This document shows positions 1 to 10,365 of a stretch of 64,000 nt of DNA, in pieces. The stretch comes from Cherax quadricarinatus. Lineage: Eukaryota > Arthropoda > Malacostraca > Decapoda > Parastacidae. The DNA lies in NCBI RefSeq assembly GCF_038502225.1, contig NC_091293.1, positions 3,174,289 to 3,238,288 of the forward strand, in the 5' to 3' direction. Made by a program: the position numbers and the translations under genes. Each line of letters starts with the position of its first letter. Positions within the stretch are counted from its first letter, which is position 1. The notes beneath the pieces were generated by a model. The model saw only the letters and a program-made list of their open reading frames with translations. It was not told the origin of the DNA and did no database searches.

Positions 1-657
1 CTATCATATTATAACCAAGACATTACCATTGTTATTTTTTTACTATTATTCTTTTGGTACTTTAATTGTGAATTTTATTTTGTCAATTTAAATCTAGTTA
101 TAATCTTGATCTTGTCAACAACCTATACCAGACTCTAGTGCAATTGCAAGTACCATTTCAAATTGTATTTTTATATTATAAGTTTATATTATAATTCCTA
201 CCATCTGTCCATTTAACTTTGCTTACCATTACTTAATTTTAGTCCCTTATATATTTTCTCCTTTATTTTAGCTTTATATAACTATCCTAGTTTATATATT
301 CACAATTGTTAAAATAATCAAGGTGCTATTCTCAGGTGCTAAAGTAGAATAAGTTCACAATTTTGCCATTATATTCCAAAGCTCATTTATTTGATTACCA
401 CTTTATTGTTCACCACAACCTATATTAGTCCCTTTTATATTATAATTTTATACTATAATTCTAACTTTAAAAAATTACCTTTATAGTACTACCTACTATC
501 ATATTCCCAAGCTCCATTATTTGATCATCACTTTATTTGTATTAGTCCCTTAGCTCATTATTTTACATTTGTTAAATAATTCAGGTGCTATTTTTTAGCT
601 TAAGACTATTTACTTTGTTTTATACTTAATTCTAACTATAGATTCACTACAAATCTT
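1..657 (+). other. AT-rich 5' untranslated region of the LINE at 658-3612
   Basis: This AT-rich leader has no long ORF. Short phrases recur in it (variants of 'ttagtcccttatat', 'aggtgctatt', and 'ccaagctccattatttgat' near 375 and 505), which suggests internally duplicated promoter or leader sequence. No ORF1 protein is encoded here. The element's true 5' end is not identifiable and may lie left of the window. Confidence 0.5.
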
Positions 658-3612
658 ATGATTACAAGCATTGATCCTGATACCAACCTCTTATTTAATG
701 ACTTAAATGAATCAAACAGTTACTGTAATTACTACACTGCAGAACAATCAAAGGCACTTCTCAGTGCCAACAACAACATAACTATCTTTAACTACAATAT
801 CAGATCTTTAAGCAAGCATTACGATGACCTCATAGCATTACTAAATTCCTTACATGCCAATATGTCCATCATTACACTAACTGAAACCTGGCTAAAGCCT
901 GATAGTACAGATGTCTATGCCATTCCTGGTTACACAGCCATACACAACTGTAGGCCAGACCAACAAGGGGGTGGCACAGCCATATACTACTCAGACCAAC
1001 TAGAATGTATCACTAATACTTGCACAAGGGATGAACATGGGGAATATATAATAGCTAAATTCAAATCCAAATACCTACAAAAACCTCTCACATTGATAAA
1101 CATCTACAGAGTTCCACAGTCAAACATTAGCCAATTTAGTCAAAATCTAGGAAGTATGATAACTGATGCACGCATGAACAAAGATCACTTACTACTCTCA
1201 GGTGACTTCAATATAAATCTCCTGCAAGACCAGGACCCACACGTTACTGAATTCACAAACACAATGAGTAACTGTATGTTACTACCAACAGTAACAAAAC
1301 CTACAAGAGTTACAGAGACTAGTGTTTCCCTACTTGACCACATCTGGACCAACACCATATCCCCTTTAAAATCAGGCATAATTACAGATAATACCACAGA
1401 CCACTACCCTACTTTCCTCATAACAACTCTTGGTAAACTACCCCAAGACACTACTAAAGTCACCTTCAGACTTCACAATGAGGCAGCCATTAATAACTTC
1501 ACAACAGCAGTAGCAAACATTGATTGGCACACTGAGCTAGAAATCTATACAGATATTGACGAATGTATTAATAATTTTCTAAAAAAGACCCAATACCTCT
1601 ATAACAAGCACTGCCCTAAAAAAACTAAACAGATGACAGCAAAGAGACTGAACAGTCCCTGGCTAACACCCAGCATTCTCAAATCCATAAATACAAAACA
1701 CCAATATGAAAAACAGTACAGAATGGGTCACATAACCAGAGACCAAACAAAACGTTACTCGTCAATCCTAACCAGCCTGATAAGAAGGGCAAAAAAATTG
1801 TATTATGAGAACAGATTATCCAACTTACGAGGTGATATAAAAAAGACCTGGAAAACCCTATCAGAAATTCTGGGAACAAAAAAGATATCACGAAATAGCG
1901 AAATAAAATTAGCAAAATCAGATGAACCCCAACTCCCACCAACAGAAACAGCAAACAGACTCAATGATTTCTTCTCCACTATAGGACAAAACCTTGCCAA
2001 TAAAATCCCAAGCTCAGATACCCCACCAAATGACTACCTCACCGGCAACTACCCGAACACACTGTTCCTAGCTCCGACTAACCCATACGAAGTCTCCCTT
2101 ATTATCAACGCACTAAAAAACAAGGCAGGAGATTTAAATACCTTACCACCCTTTATATACAAAAAAGTGTCACAAGTGCTATCACCAATCATTGCAACAC
2201 TCTTTAACAAATCCATTGAATCCTCCACCTTCCCTACAGTACTCAAAATAGCAAGGGTCACCCCGATCCACAAAGGAGGAGACCAAACAGAGTTGAATAA
2301 CTATAGGCCAATATCCAACTTACACCCTCTCTCAAAAATCTTCGAAAAATTAATTCATAAACGAATCTACTCCTACCTTATCTCCCAAAACATACTCAAC
2401 CCCTGCCAATTTGGATTCAGGCCTAATAAAAATACTAATGATGCTATTATACACATGCTAGAACATATATACACTGCAATAGAGAAAAAAGAAGTCCCAC
2501 TGGGGATCTTCATTGACTTACGTAAAGCTTTTGATACAGTTGACCATGACTTGCTCCACGTAAAATTGTCACACTATGGTATAAGAGGGCACTCCCTCAA
2601 CTACCTCAAGTCATACCTCAGCAACAGAAGCCAATATGTGTACGCAAATGGGGCAAACTCTTCTGCGCAACCAATTACAGTTGGTGTCCCACAGGGAAGT
2701 GTCCTTGGCCCTCTTCTCTTTCTCCTATACATAAATGACCTTCCAAATGCTTCGCAATTACTCAAACCCACACTATTTGCAGATGACACTACATACGTCT
2801 TCTCTCACCCGAGCCCAGTCACGCTAGCCAATACTGTAAATACCGAATTACAGAAAATATCTACCTGGATGAGGACTAACAAACTTACACTAAACATTGA
2901 CAAAACCTACTTCATTCAGTTTGGTAACAGAGCTACAGATGTCCCTCTTAACATAATGATAAACGGATCACCTATCACAAAGCTAACAGAGGGAAAATTC
3001 TTAGGAATCCACCTTGATAATAGACTCAAATTTCATACACATATACAACAAATTTCTAAGAAAATTTCCAAGACTGTAGGCATACTATCGAAGATACGGT
3101 ACTATGTTCCACAGTCAGCCCTCCTGGCCCTATATCACTCTCTTATTTACCCCTATCTCACCTATGGAATTTGTGCATGGGGCTCAACAACAATTAACCA
3201 TCTCAGACCACTAATTACCCAACAAAAGGCTGCAGTTAGAATGATAACAAATTCTCACTACAGGCAGCACACTCCACCAATATTCAATACACTAAACCTA
3301 CTCACCATACAAAACATCCATACTTATTACTGCACCTATTACATACATAGAACACTTAACTCTGATATTAACCCTCCCCTCAAACATCTCCTTGCCAACC
3401 TCAACAGAACACATGACCATAACACAAGGCACAGATCACTCTTTGATGTTCCTCGTGTCCATCTCACACTATGCAAAAACTCAATGCACATAAAAGGCCC
3501 TAAAATCTGGAATTCATTACCTGTAAATATAAAAGAAACACTACCTGTTTATAAATTCAAGTCTCTTCTCAAAGATCACTTACTCACCCAAAACCAAATA
3601 AATACTGAATAA
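658..3612 (+). CDS. LINE ORF: AP endonuclease + reverse transcriptase (intact, 984 aa)
   Basis: This is the single ORF of a non-LTR retrotransposon: it would nick target DNA and reverse transcribe its own RNA at the nick. An APE-type endonuclease fills residues ~40-255, with NYN (45-47), TETW (75-78), SGDFN (181-185) and TDH (247-249). The RT covers ~480-790: NNYRPISN (547-554), QFGFRPN (584-590), FIDLRKAFDTV (618-628, motif A), VPQGSVLGP (677-685, motif B) and the catalytic FADD (707-710). The C-terminal domain ends in a WNSLP...FKSLLKDHLL-type segment seen in Jockey/CR1-group arthropod elements. The ATG is the first in an open frame just after the AT-rich leader, and the ORF ends in TAA. 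No frameshift or internal stop is visible, unlike every other element here. No RNase H or C-terminal zinc knuckle is seen. The clade (CR1/Daphne-like) is tentative. Confidence 0.9.
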   Translation: MITSIDPDTNLLFNDLNESNSYCNYYTAEQSKALLSANNNITIFNYNIRSLSKHYDDLIALLNSLHANMSIITLTETWLKPDSTDVYAIPGYTAIHNCRPDQQGGGTAIYYSDQLECITNTCTRDEHGEYIIAKFKSKYLQKPLTLINIYRVPQSNISQFSQNLGSMITDARMNKDHLLLSGDFNINLLQDQDPHVTEFTNTMSNCMLLPTVTKPTRVTETSVSLLDHIWTNTISPLKSGIITDNTTDHYPTFLITTLGKLPQDTTKVTFRLHNEAAINNFTTAVANIDWHTELEIYTDIDECINNFLKKTQYLYNKHCPKKTKQMTAKRLNSPWLTPSILKSINTKHQYEKQYRMGHITRDQTKRYSSILTSLIRRAKKLYYENRLSNLRGDIKKTWKTLSEILGTKKISRNSEIKLAKSDEPQLPPTETANRLNDFFSTIGQNLANKIPSSDTPPNDYLTGNYPNTLFLAPTNPYEVSLIINALKNKAGDLNTLPPFIYKKVSQVLSPIIATLFNKSIESSTFPTVLKIARVTPIHKGGDQTELNNYRPISNLHPLSKIFEKLIHKRIYSYLISQNILNPCQFGFRPNKNTNDAIIHMLEHIYTAIEKKEVPLGIFIDLRKAFDTVDHDLLHVKLSHYGIRGHSLNYLKSYLSNRSQYVYANGANSSAQPITVGVPQGSVLGPLLFLLYINDLPNASQLLKPTLFADDTTYVFSHPSPVTLANTVNTELQKISTWMRTNKLTLNIDKTYFIQFGNRATDVPLNIMINGSPITKLTEGKFLGIHLDNRLKFHTHIQQISKKISKTVGILSKIRYYVPQSALLALYHSLIYPYLTYGICAWGSTTINHLRPLITQQKAAVRMITNSHYRQHTPPIFNTLNLLTIQNIHTYYCTYYIHRTLNSDINPPLKHLLANLNRTHDHNTRHRSLFDVPRVHLTLCKNSMHIKGPKIWNSLPVNIKETLPVYKFKSLLKDHLLTQNQINTE

Positions 3613-3960
3613 CTGAACCTTATAAATTGTATATCTTAAATGTTTCTCACAATTATATCACATAAATGTTAAACCTAAAACCCAATCTAACTTTATTATT
3701 TTTTAAATACACTACCTAACAGAATACTCCATACGACTGAATGTACAACAATGCATGCAACCATATGACCTGTCTTTGTAATACTCACTTGTGCTTTATA
3801 GTAATCTGTTTACATTAATGTTTTATCACTGATTCATCATTGCATTAATCTTAAGTTAATTTTAAGCCAGCCCGTAATGCTATGCATAGTATAAGTGGCT
3901 TTGGCATGCTGCTCTTATCTGTATTTTTTTGTACCTCTGTATGTGTGCTCAAATTTATAA
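3613..3960 (+). other. 3' untranslated region of the LINE
   Basis: AT-rich sequence follows the ORF2 stop and ends near 'tttataaa', just before the repeat at 3961. No clear poly(A) or tandem-repeat tail is seen, so the exact 3' end is uncertain. The next repeat may have replaced the tail. Confidence 0.45.
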
Positions 3961-4395
3961 AATACCGACAGGTTGTTAGGTAAGACACATATGCAACAGT
4001 TAGGTATCTTTATTTCGAAACGTTTCGCCTACACAGTAGGCTTCTTCAGTCGAGTACAGAAAAGTTGATAGAAGCAGAAGATACTTGAAGACGATGTAAT
4101 CAGTCCATCACCCTTAAAGTTTTGAGGTGGTCAGTCCCTCAGTCTGGAGAAGAGCATTGTTCCATAGTATGAAACAATATGGAGATGAAGTGACAGGATG
4201 GAGCCTTATATAGCGCCAAGAGGTGAGACGTAGGTCACTAGAAGAGGTAAGAACTCAGATGTTGGGAGGTCAGGTCCCTCTCAAATCCAGCCGTTCTCAC
4301 TAGTGGAGGTTGTCGAAGTTGATTGCAGGTCTGTACCAAGATACCCTTGTGTTGCAGTGTCTGACAGATTGAACATTAAAATGGTATAAAATACC
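3961..4395 (-). repeat. Interspersed repeat copy A (inverted), possibly Penelope-like terminal repeat
   Basis: Read on the minus strand, this ~434-bp unit starts with 'ggtattttataccatttt'. It then carries a TATA-like box (TATATAAG), a hammerhead-like core (4021-4049) and AATAAAG, and ends 'aacctgtcggtatt'. It is the reverse complement of the copy at 4625-5024. Its end matches the start of a following unit, so units can join head-to-tail. Assignment to Penelope-like terminal repeats is inference from the hammerhead-like motif and the tandem-plus-inverted arrangement. Confidence 0.7.
4021..4049 (-). ncRNA. Hammerhead-ribozyme-like core, copy A
   Basis: On the minus strand, CTGAAGA (fits the CUGANGA box) is followed by a perfect 6-bp hairpin, GCCTAC-tgt-GTAGGC, and then GAAA. 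That is the order of a hammerhead core. One extra A sits between the CUGANGA box and the stem, and stem I and the cleavage site were not identified, so activity is doubtful. Confidence 0.35.
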
Positions 4396-4624
4396 TGTCA
4401 CTTCATCTCCATATTGTTTCATACTATGGAACAATGCTCTTCTCCAGACTGAGGGACTGACCACCTCAAAACTTTAAGGGTGATGGACTGATTACATCGT
4501 CTTCAAGTATCTTCTGCTTCTATCAACTTTTCTGTACTCGACTGAAGAAGCCTACTGTGTAGGCGAAACGTTTCGAAATAAAGATACCTAACTGTTGCAT
4601 ATGTGTCTTACCTAACAACCTGTC
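4396..4624 (+). repeat. Interspersed repeat copy B (5'-truncated, direct)
   Basis: This is the 3' half of the same repeat. It begins at 'tgtcacttcatctcc', directly abutting inverted copy A, and runs through the hammerhead-like core to 'aacctgtc'. The next unit then starts immediately. Confidence 0.7.
4542..4570 (+). ncRNA. Hammerhead-ribozyme-like core, copy B
   Basis: CTGAAGA (4542-4548), an extra A, a 6-bp stem GCCTAC/GTAGGC with loop TGT (4550-4564), GAAA (4565-4568), then CG. The palindrome CGAAACGTTTCG overlaps the 3' side, and AATAAAG follows. No experimental claim can be made from sequence alone. Confidence 0.35.
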
Positions 4625-5024
4625 GGTATTTTATACCATTTTAATGTTCAATCTGTCAGACACTGCAACACAAGGGTATCTTGGTACAGACCTGCAATCA
4701 ACTTCGACAACCTCCACTAGTGAGAACGGCTGGATTTGAGAGGGACCTGACCTCCCAACATCTGAGTTCTTACCTCTTCTAGTGACCTACGTCTCACCTG
4801 TTGGCGCTATATAAGGCTCCATCCTGTCACTTCATCTCCATATTGTTTCATACTATGGAACAATGCTCTTCTCCAGACTGAGGGACTGACCACCTCAAAA
4901 CTTTAAGGGTGATGGACTGATTACATCGTCTTCAAGTATCTTCTGCTTCTATCAACTTTTCTTACTCGACTGTACTAGGCGAAACGAAATGATTCCTAAC
5001 TGTTGCAATGTGTCTTACCTAACA
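4625..5024 (+). repeat. Interspersed repeat copy C (direct, decayed hammerhead region)
   Basis: A near full-length unit joined head-to-tail to copy B. A TATA-like box (TATATAAG) lies at 4808-4815. In place of the CTGAAGA-stem region it has 'actcgactgtactaggcgaaacg' with an internal deletion, so the hammerhead-like core is destroyed in this copy. Confidence 0.7.
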
Positions 5025-5284
5025 AGAACAGACATGAACTGAAACTCCCAAAATGGGAAGCGAAAAGTTAGATGCAAGACGAATATATAAAGGGAGCAAA
5101 TGAAGAGAAGTCAAGAGCGAATGAAGACTAAGAAAAAGGGGAAAATAAAAGATGGTAAACAAATAATGGATGTCTACTAATGTCTGTTGCTATCCTGTAT
5201 GTATCGTGTAGGTCATGAGAGCTGACAAAATAATGGAAGTGATGGACGTCATAGCGATCATTCAAGGATGGAACATTCGTCTCT
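5025..5284. other. Unassigned spacer
   Basis: Purine-rich sequence between the terminal-repeat-like units and a LINE fragment. I see no gene or recognisable repeat in it. Confidence 0.4.
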
Positions 5285-5755
5285 GCCGTGCCCATATGAC
5301 AACAGGAAAATGCAAACTCCCTTCCTGTAAGCTTTTTCACCCTGAAATGTGTCCCTCTTCAGTACAGGAAAGACAGTGCTATGGCACACCATCTAAAGGG
5401 GACAAAAAGATACAAAACATCCAGTCCATGGGAAAACCTGGGTAGCCACAGCCACTCCAAAGGGAGAGGTTTTTTAGTGCCAGGAAGGAAAAAAAAATGG
5501 CAGGAAATGGCAGAAATCGTACACCAAACCCAGTCATTTATGGAGTGGAATCGCAGTCGATGGCCTCCACTCTAAACCAACAGATACAGATATTAGTGCC
5601 GGAAAAAAAGTCCTCACCCCAGCACCATTAATAGCACCAATCAGACGACATTCTTCTTTGCAAATATACAGGGTCTAAAGCCAGCAACAAACAACAAAAT
5701 ACCTTTCATCCGTGGACTGCTTGTAGAGGCAAATGCAATGTTTGCGGCCTTCAGG
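5285..5755 (+). pseudogene. Fragment of CR1-like LINE spanning the ORF1 end and ORF2 start
   Basis: This matches 12418-12905 of the fuller copy. It contains a CCCH finger (AHMTTGKCKLPSCKLFHPEMC), the PGRKK/QEMAEIVHQ region and the first endonuclease residues (FFANIQGLKP, the latter after an ORF change). About 14 bases are missing after 'cagtgctat' relative to the fuller copy, which shifts frame. The TAATG ORF junction is changed to 'ttagtgcc', losing both the ORF1 stop and the ORF2 ATG. Homology ends abruptly at 'gcggccttca'. It is a dead, double-truncated copy. Confidence 0.8.
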
Positions 5756-7284
5756 TCTCGAAGACGCCAGAGCTTCCTTCTAAGACTAGACACCAACTGA
5801 ACAACACATGCCATGGTCACCAGGTGGCACCCCCACGTGTCTTCACATATTAGACCTGGGGAAATCTGGTGGAGGCACCTCGACGTACCGTAGATGTCCT
5901 CCTCCATCAGGCACATACAGTAAGACAAGACCTCCCTTTTTCTTAGGATCCTGGCCAGTGTCTGGGGAAAATTGCGAGTGAGTCGTGCTGTGGCCTTTGA
6001 GCAGCCGGCAGTTCATGACCAGTATGTGATTTTGTCTCTTGTCAACCTAGAAGCTAGTGTCCGTTTCTGCATAGTTATACTAGGGGATACACACCCCCTT
6101 GGATACAGGAACTTCTGATGTGCAGGCAGGTCACTTATATCGATTGAATATTGCAGGAACTAAGGCTCCCGGTTGCACGTGGTTTCTGAGGGGAAGTCCA
6201 AAGGGGCTAAGCTTAGGGAGGTTGAAGACCAGAATAGATTCTACATCACCAAGTTAGTTAGTCCTTTAAACATGCATGCAGGCGAGATTTCTTGCAACAT
6301 CAGTCATTTATGAAAATCTGTCCTATAAGCCACTTGTGAGGCTGAGGTACCGACCTCAGAGCTCGGTGTCAACAGAGCTTGCCAGGGTAGGCGACTCACT
6401 TGGAGGCAGTCCAGACAAATTTTCACAAGTGGTCCTTTGAACCATGATGTGGAATAGCTAGGTTAAAATTAACATAGCTAGGCCACAGTTAGGAACCAGT
6501 TTAACAGAGTTAGGTTAAGTTAGCACACCTAGGCCCAGAGTTACACAGGCTAGGCCAAGCTGACTATACACAGAAGTTATTATTTGCAGTAATTTACAGG
6601 TAGGCTAGAGAAGCTTGATTACAAGTAATCCAGAGTAGGAGACTTGTGTGTTAATTACTTGCAGTGGATTTGCAAGGTAGCAACAGTTAGGCTAGGCTTG
6701 TGCAATATTTACAACAGTTATAGTAGCTGGGACAGATTTAACCTAGCTATTATTGACAGGGAGTTCTAAAGCCAGGTTTAAGCTATACCACACTAGTTAG
6801 GTTAGGATTTACCTTATCCAACCATCCACGCTAGACTGAGTAAGCTGGGCACAGTTAGGCCAAGCTGTTTACATACATTATTCATTTACTGTTTCACAAG
6901 TTGAATTGTTGAATTTATTTGTGCTAACCAAGTGATTTTTAATTTGTATACTGCATCTTTTTATTGTGTGATTTTCATTGTCTTTGACTCGTTTTCATGT
7001 GGGATTTGTGAATTGTGCCTGAGACTAGGTTAAGTCCTGTAATTATTTGCTGACATTGTACAGGAGATTGCTAGGTTCAGCTTTCACATCGATACACATT
7101 TCGATTGGGATTTGAGAGCTAACAGTGTACATTTTGATTCAGAGTAGAGTCAGTATAATAAAGGGAGTTGTCAAGCTTGTTGAGAAGCCTTGAGACTCGT
7201 TCATTCTTGCCTAATACCGTTCGTGCTGTGGGGTGAGCTAATTGAAGTACAAATTAGTACCATGATCTTAACTAAACCGCAACT
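5756..7284. other. Non-coding stretch upstream of BEL/Pao gag
   Basis: No convincing coding region. 6430-6850 is rich in repeated short phrases such as 'gctaggcc' and 'taggttaagtta'. The 5' LTR or leader of the BEL/Pao element downstream should lie here, but with no second LTR in the window I cannot place its boundaries. Confidence 0.4.
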
Positions 7285-7922
7285 ATGGCAGGTGAAGATG
7301 AAGTACCAGCTGTCTCAGCTCTAAGTCAATTAAAGTGGTCTATGGGAGCCTATAAGGGACGCCTGAACAAAGCATGTGAGGAGTGTCGTATGGCCAGGCA
7401 AGATCAGGATGTAGACTGTGAGGAACTAGAGTTGCCTGAAACCTTTGGAGCAAAGGCTGGAGGGCTTTGAGAGATCATTTATCCTTTATGAGACAGAGGC
7501 CTATGCTGCAGGTAAGTCTGACTATACAGTCGAGGTAGCACGGAAGGACTATGACGAACGAAGGGCAGAGTGTAAAGCAGAGATGAAACTCTGCAGGCAG
7601 TTAATAAGGACTTTGAAGGCCGGTACAGCAGGGGCAGCAAATGTTTCAGGGAACACGAACAACAGCATGCCTGTTAATGTGTTGCCCAGATTGCTCCAGT
7701 TGAATTTACCAACGTTCGACAGAACCTTAACAGAGTACATTGCTTTCTGGGATCAGTTTAAAGCCCAGATAGATGACAGAGACGATTTGTCAGATGCTGT
7801 CAAATTACAGTATTTACGTTCAAAGCTCAAGGGTAAAGCCTTGGACTTGGTCCGGCATTACCAAACCATTGACACTAATTACCAACATGCCAAAGACCAA
7901 TTAAAGGACATGTTTGGAAACA
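7285..7922 (+). pseudogene. BEL/Pao gag, N-terminal part (DUF1759-like), frameshifted
   Basis: The first 61 codons (starting MAGEDEVPAVSALSQLKW) continue in another frame from about 7445, so one small indel breaks the ORF there. The second part contains LPTFDRTLTEYIAFWDQF...LSDAVKLQYLRSKLKGKALDLV, the gag segment of BEL/Pao retrotransposons (the family known as DUF1759). It stops being gag at 'KDMFGN', where a LINE fragment is inserted. Gag continues at 8855 in an open frame. Confidence 0.8.
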
Positions 7923-8854
7923 CTGCAGACACTGCAAGGCTCCAGGCGGACATCAACCAAATCTTTCAGTGGGCTGCAGAAAACAATATGAAGTTCAACG
8001 ATGAGAAATTTCAATTACTCATATATGGTAAACATGAGGAAATTAAATCTTCATCAGAGTACAAAACAAATTCTGGCCACAAAATAGAGCGAAACACCAA
8101 CGTCAAAGACCTGGGAGTGATTATGTCGGAGGATCTCACCTTCAAGGACCATAACATTGTATCAATCGCATCTGCTAGAAAAATGACAGGATGGATAATG
8201 AGAACCTTCAAAACTAGGGAGGCCAAGCCCATGATGACACTCTTCAGGTCACTTGTTCTATCTAGGCTGGAATATTGCTGCACACTAACAGCACCTTTCA
8301 AGGCAGGTGAAATTGCCGACCTAGAAAATGTACAGAGAACTTTCACGGCGCGCATAACGGAGATAAAACACCTCAATTACTGGGAGCGCTTGAGGTTCCT
8401 AAACCTGTATTCCCTGGAACGCAGGAGGGAGAGATACATGATTATATACACCTGGAAAATCCTAGAGGGACTAGTACCAAACTTGCACACGAAAATCACT
8501 CACTACGAAAGCAAAAGACTTGGCAGACGATGCACCATCCCCCCAATGAAAAGCAGGGGTGTCACTAGCACGTTAAGAGACCATACAATAAGTGTCAGGG
8601 GCCCGAGACTGTTCAACTGCCTCCCAGCACACATAAGGGGGATTACCAACAGACCCCTGGCAGTCTTCAAGCTGGCACTAGACAAGCACCTAAAGTCAGT
8701 TCCTGACCAGCCGGGCTGTGGCTCGTACATTGGTTTGCGTGCAGCCAGCAGCAACAGCCTGGTTGATCAGGCGCTGATCCACCAGGAGGCCTGGTCACAG
8801 ACCGGGCCGCGGGGGCGTTGACCCCCGGAACTCTCTCCAGGTAAACTCCAGGTA
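7923..8854 (+). mobile_element. 3' fragment of the CR1-like LINE inserted in BEL/Pao gag
   Basis: Almost identical to 14921-15841 and 39860-40782. It encodes the region after the RT catalytic loop (ADTARLQADINQIFQW ... KDLGVIMSEDLTF ... YWERLRFLNLYSLERRRERY) through the ORF2 stop at 8821, then the short 3' end 'ccccggaactctctccaggt' and 'aactccaggta'. It is 5'-truncated, as is usual for LINE insertions. The upstream gag frame reads straight into it, giving a 458-codon chimeric ORF (7445-8821) with no sign of selection for that fusion. I could not identify target-site duplications with confidence. Confidence 0.85.
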
Positions 8855-9660
8855 AGATAAAGGTAGCTATACTTTATCGGTTGTTGGATCTAGAGGCTTG
8901 TTGCCATGACCGTCAGAGCCTAGAGAAGTTCCAAATCGAAGTTATGAGTTTGACAAATAGTCTTAAAGATTTACATGGTTGGGGTAAGTCAGAATGGTTC
9001 ATCAGTCAGGTGATTCAGAGGAAACTGGCTGGCACTACAGTGCATGAGTTACACCTAAAATATCGGACGAATAGGTTCACGATACAACAAATTGTTGAGG
9101 GGTTGGGAGATCTCGTTTCTCATTTGAGTATAGGCGTGAGAGAAGAGTCACCACCATCACCACATAAAAACCCAGACAGTTACTCAAAGATCTCGAGAGA
9201 TCAGTCTAAAGCTCATACAACTAACATTGGAGTGTACTATGGTAAAGAAGTGTCTAAGGTAAGAATCTCTAGGCAGAACCTCAGAGGCACTCATGCCAGA
9301 ATATGCGTGTTCTGCAAAGGCGAACACGCTAGCACGAGTTGCTCGGAGTATACAACACTGAGCAGTAGGCAACAGAGACTAAAGGAGTTGAGACTCTGCT
9401 TCAAGTGTTGTGGGGAACACTTTGCGAAAGACTGTGGCGCCCAGCTCAGTGAGTGTCGAGTCTGTTGCAAAGGTAAGCACCATACTGCACTATGTCCCAA
9501 TAATTTAAGGGAACCCCAGGCTAGTAGGGATATCTCTCAGGTAGAGATAGAAAGTGAGTCTGAGCCTGAAATGGTAGCCAGCGTGATTAGTGGGAGTGAA
9601 GTCTCTAATCCGAGTGAGAATCACGGAGGTGCTGCCCTACCTACATGGCAAAGGTTGTGA
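8855..9660 (+). pseudogene. BEL/Pao gag, C-terminal part with zinc knuckles
   Basis: Gag resumes after the LINE insertion with VAILYRLLDLEACCHDRQSL and reaches Cys/His-rich nucleic-acid-binding motifs: CVFCKGEHASTSC, CFKCCGEHFAKDC and CRVCCKGKHHTALC. These are the clustered zinc knuckles typical of BEL/Pao gag. The frame closes at a TGA at 9658-9660, before the protease, which is then found in another reading context. Residue spacing in the knuckles is intact. Confidence 0.8.
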
Positions 9661-10365
9661 ATGGGCACAGGTCCGAAACAACCTGATTATTCTTTGACTC
9701 AGGAGCCCAAGTATCCTTGATAACAAAGAAGTTGGTGACTAAATTAAAGTTGAAGGCCACCAGGAAAGTTAGTATGATGTTGGGAGGAGCTATAAGTCAG
9801 GCCCCGCCCAAATCTTATGACGTGGTGGATGTCACAGTCAAATTAGGTGGACATCGCAGAGACATTACAGCCTTGGTGGTAGAGACGTTACCCACTGCAA
9901 TTACAGTGAGAGGTCTTGCTTCAGTAGCCAAGCGATTGAAAGACCTTGGCGTGAAGCTGGCAGACCAGGGAATTGCCACTGACAGTCAGAAATGTAGGTA
10001 TCCTGGTGGGAGCCAATCAAATAGATGAATTCCTGTCTACACGACGGAGGTTTAGGGAAGGAATTGGTTTATACAGATCTCCAGTAGGATACATCATAGG
10101 TGGCAGGATTCCACCTGAATTCTCTGCCATGCCAGAGAGAGAAGGTGTCCCCATGATAGCTGGGGTAATAGTGATAATGAGTACCAGTATACACGATGAA
10201 CCGCCAGGGAAGCTGAACCAGGTAGGGAGTGACGAACACTCAGCCACCTTGGGAAAACACTTTTATGGGGTACATAAAGAGGGAGATAGATTGCCATTAA
10301 ATCCAGGGAACCTCGTATCAGTGGCCACTGGGTGGGAAAGTATGGAGCCGCTCAGTCAAGGCTAG
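9661..10365 (+). pseudogene. BEL/Pao aspartic protease region, broken
   Basis: The aspartic-protease signature DSGAQVSLITKK lies near 9697-9732, just after an in-frame TGA (about 9685) within the domain. The domain continues to about 9960, then shifts frame; the second frame carries VGILVGANQIDEF...LYRSPVGYIIGGRIP, the end of the BEL/Pao protease/linker. No BEL-type reverse transcriptase, RNase H or integrase follows, so pol is truncated. The stop and frameshift mean this copy cannot make protease. Confidence 0.75.

Noticed and set aside
5215..5575. Separate zinc-finger gene
   Set aside because: The sequence is a truncated copy of the CR1-like LINE ORF1 with a frameshift, not an independent gene.
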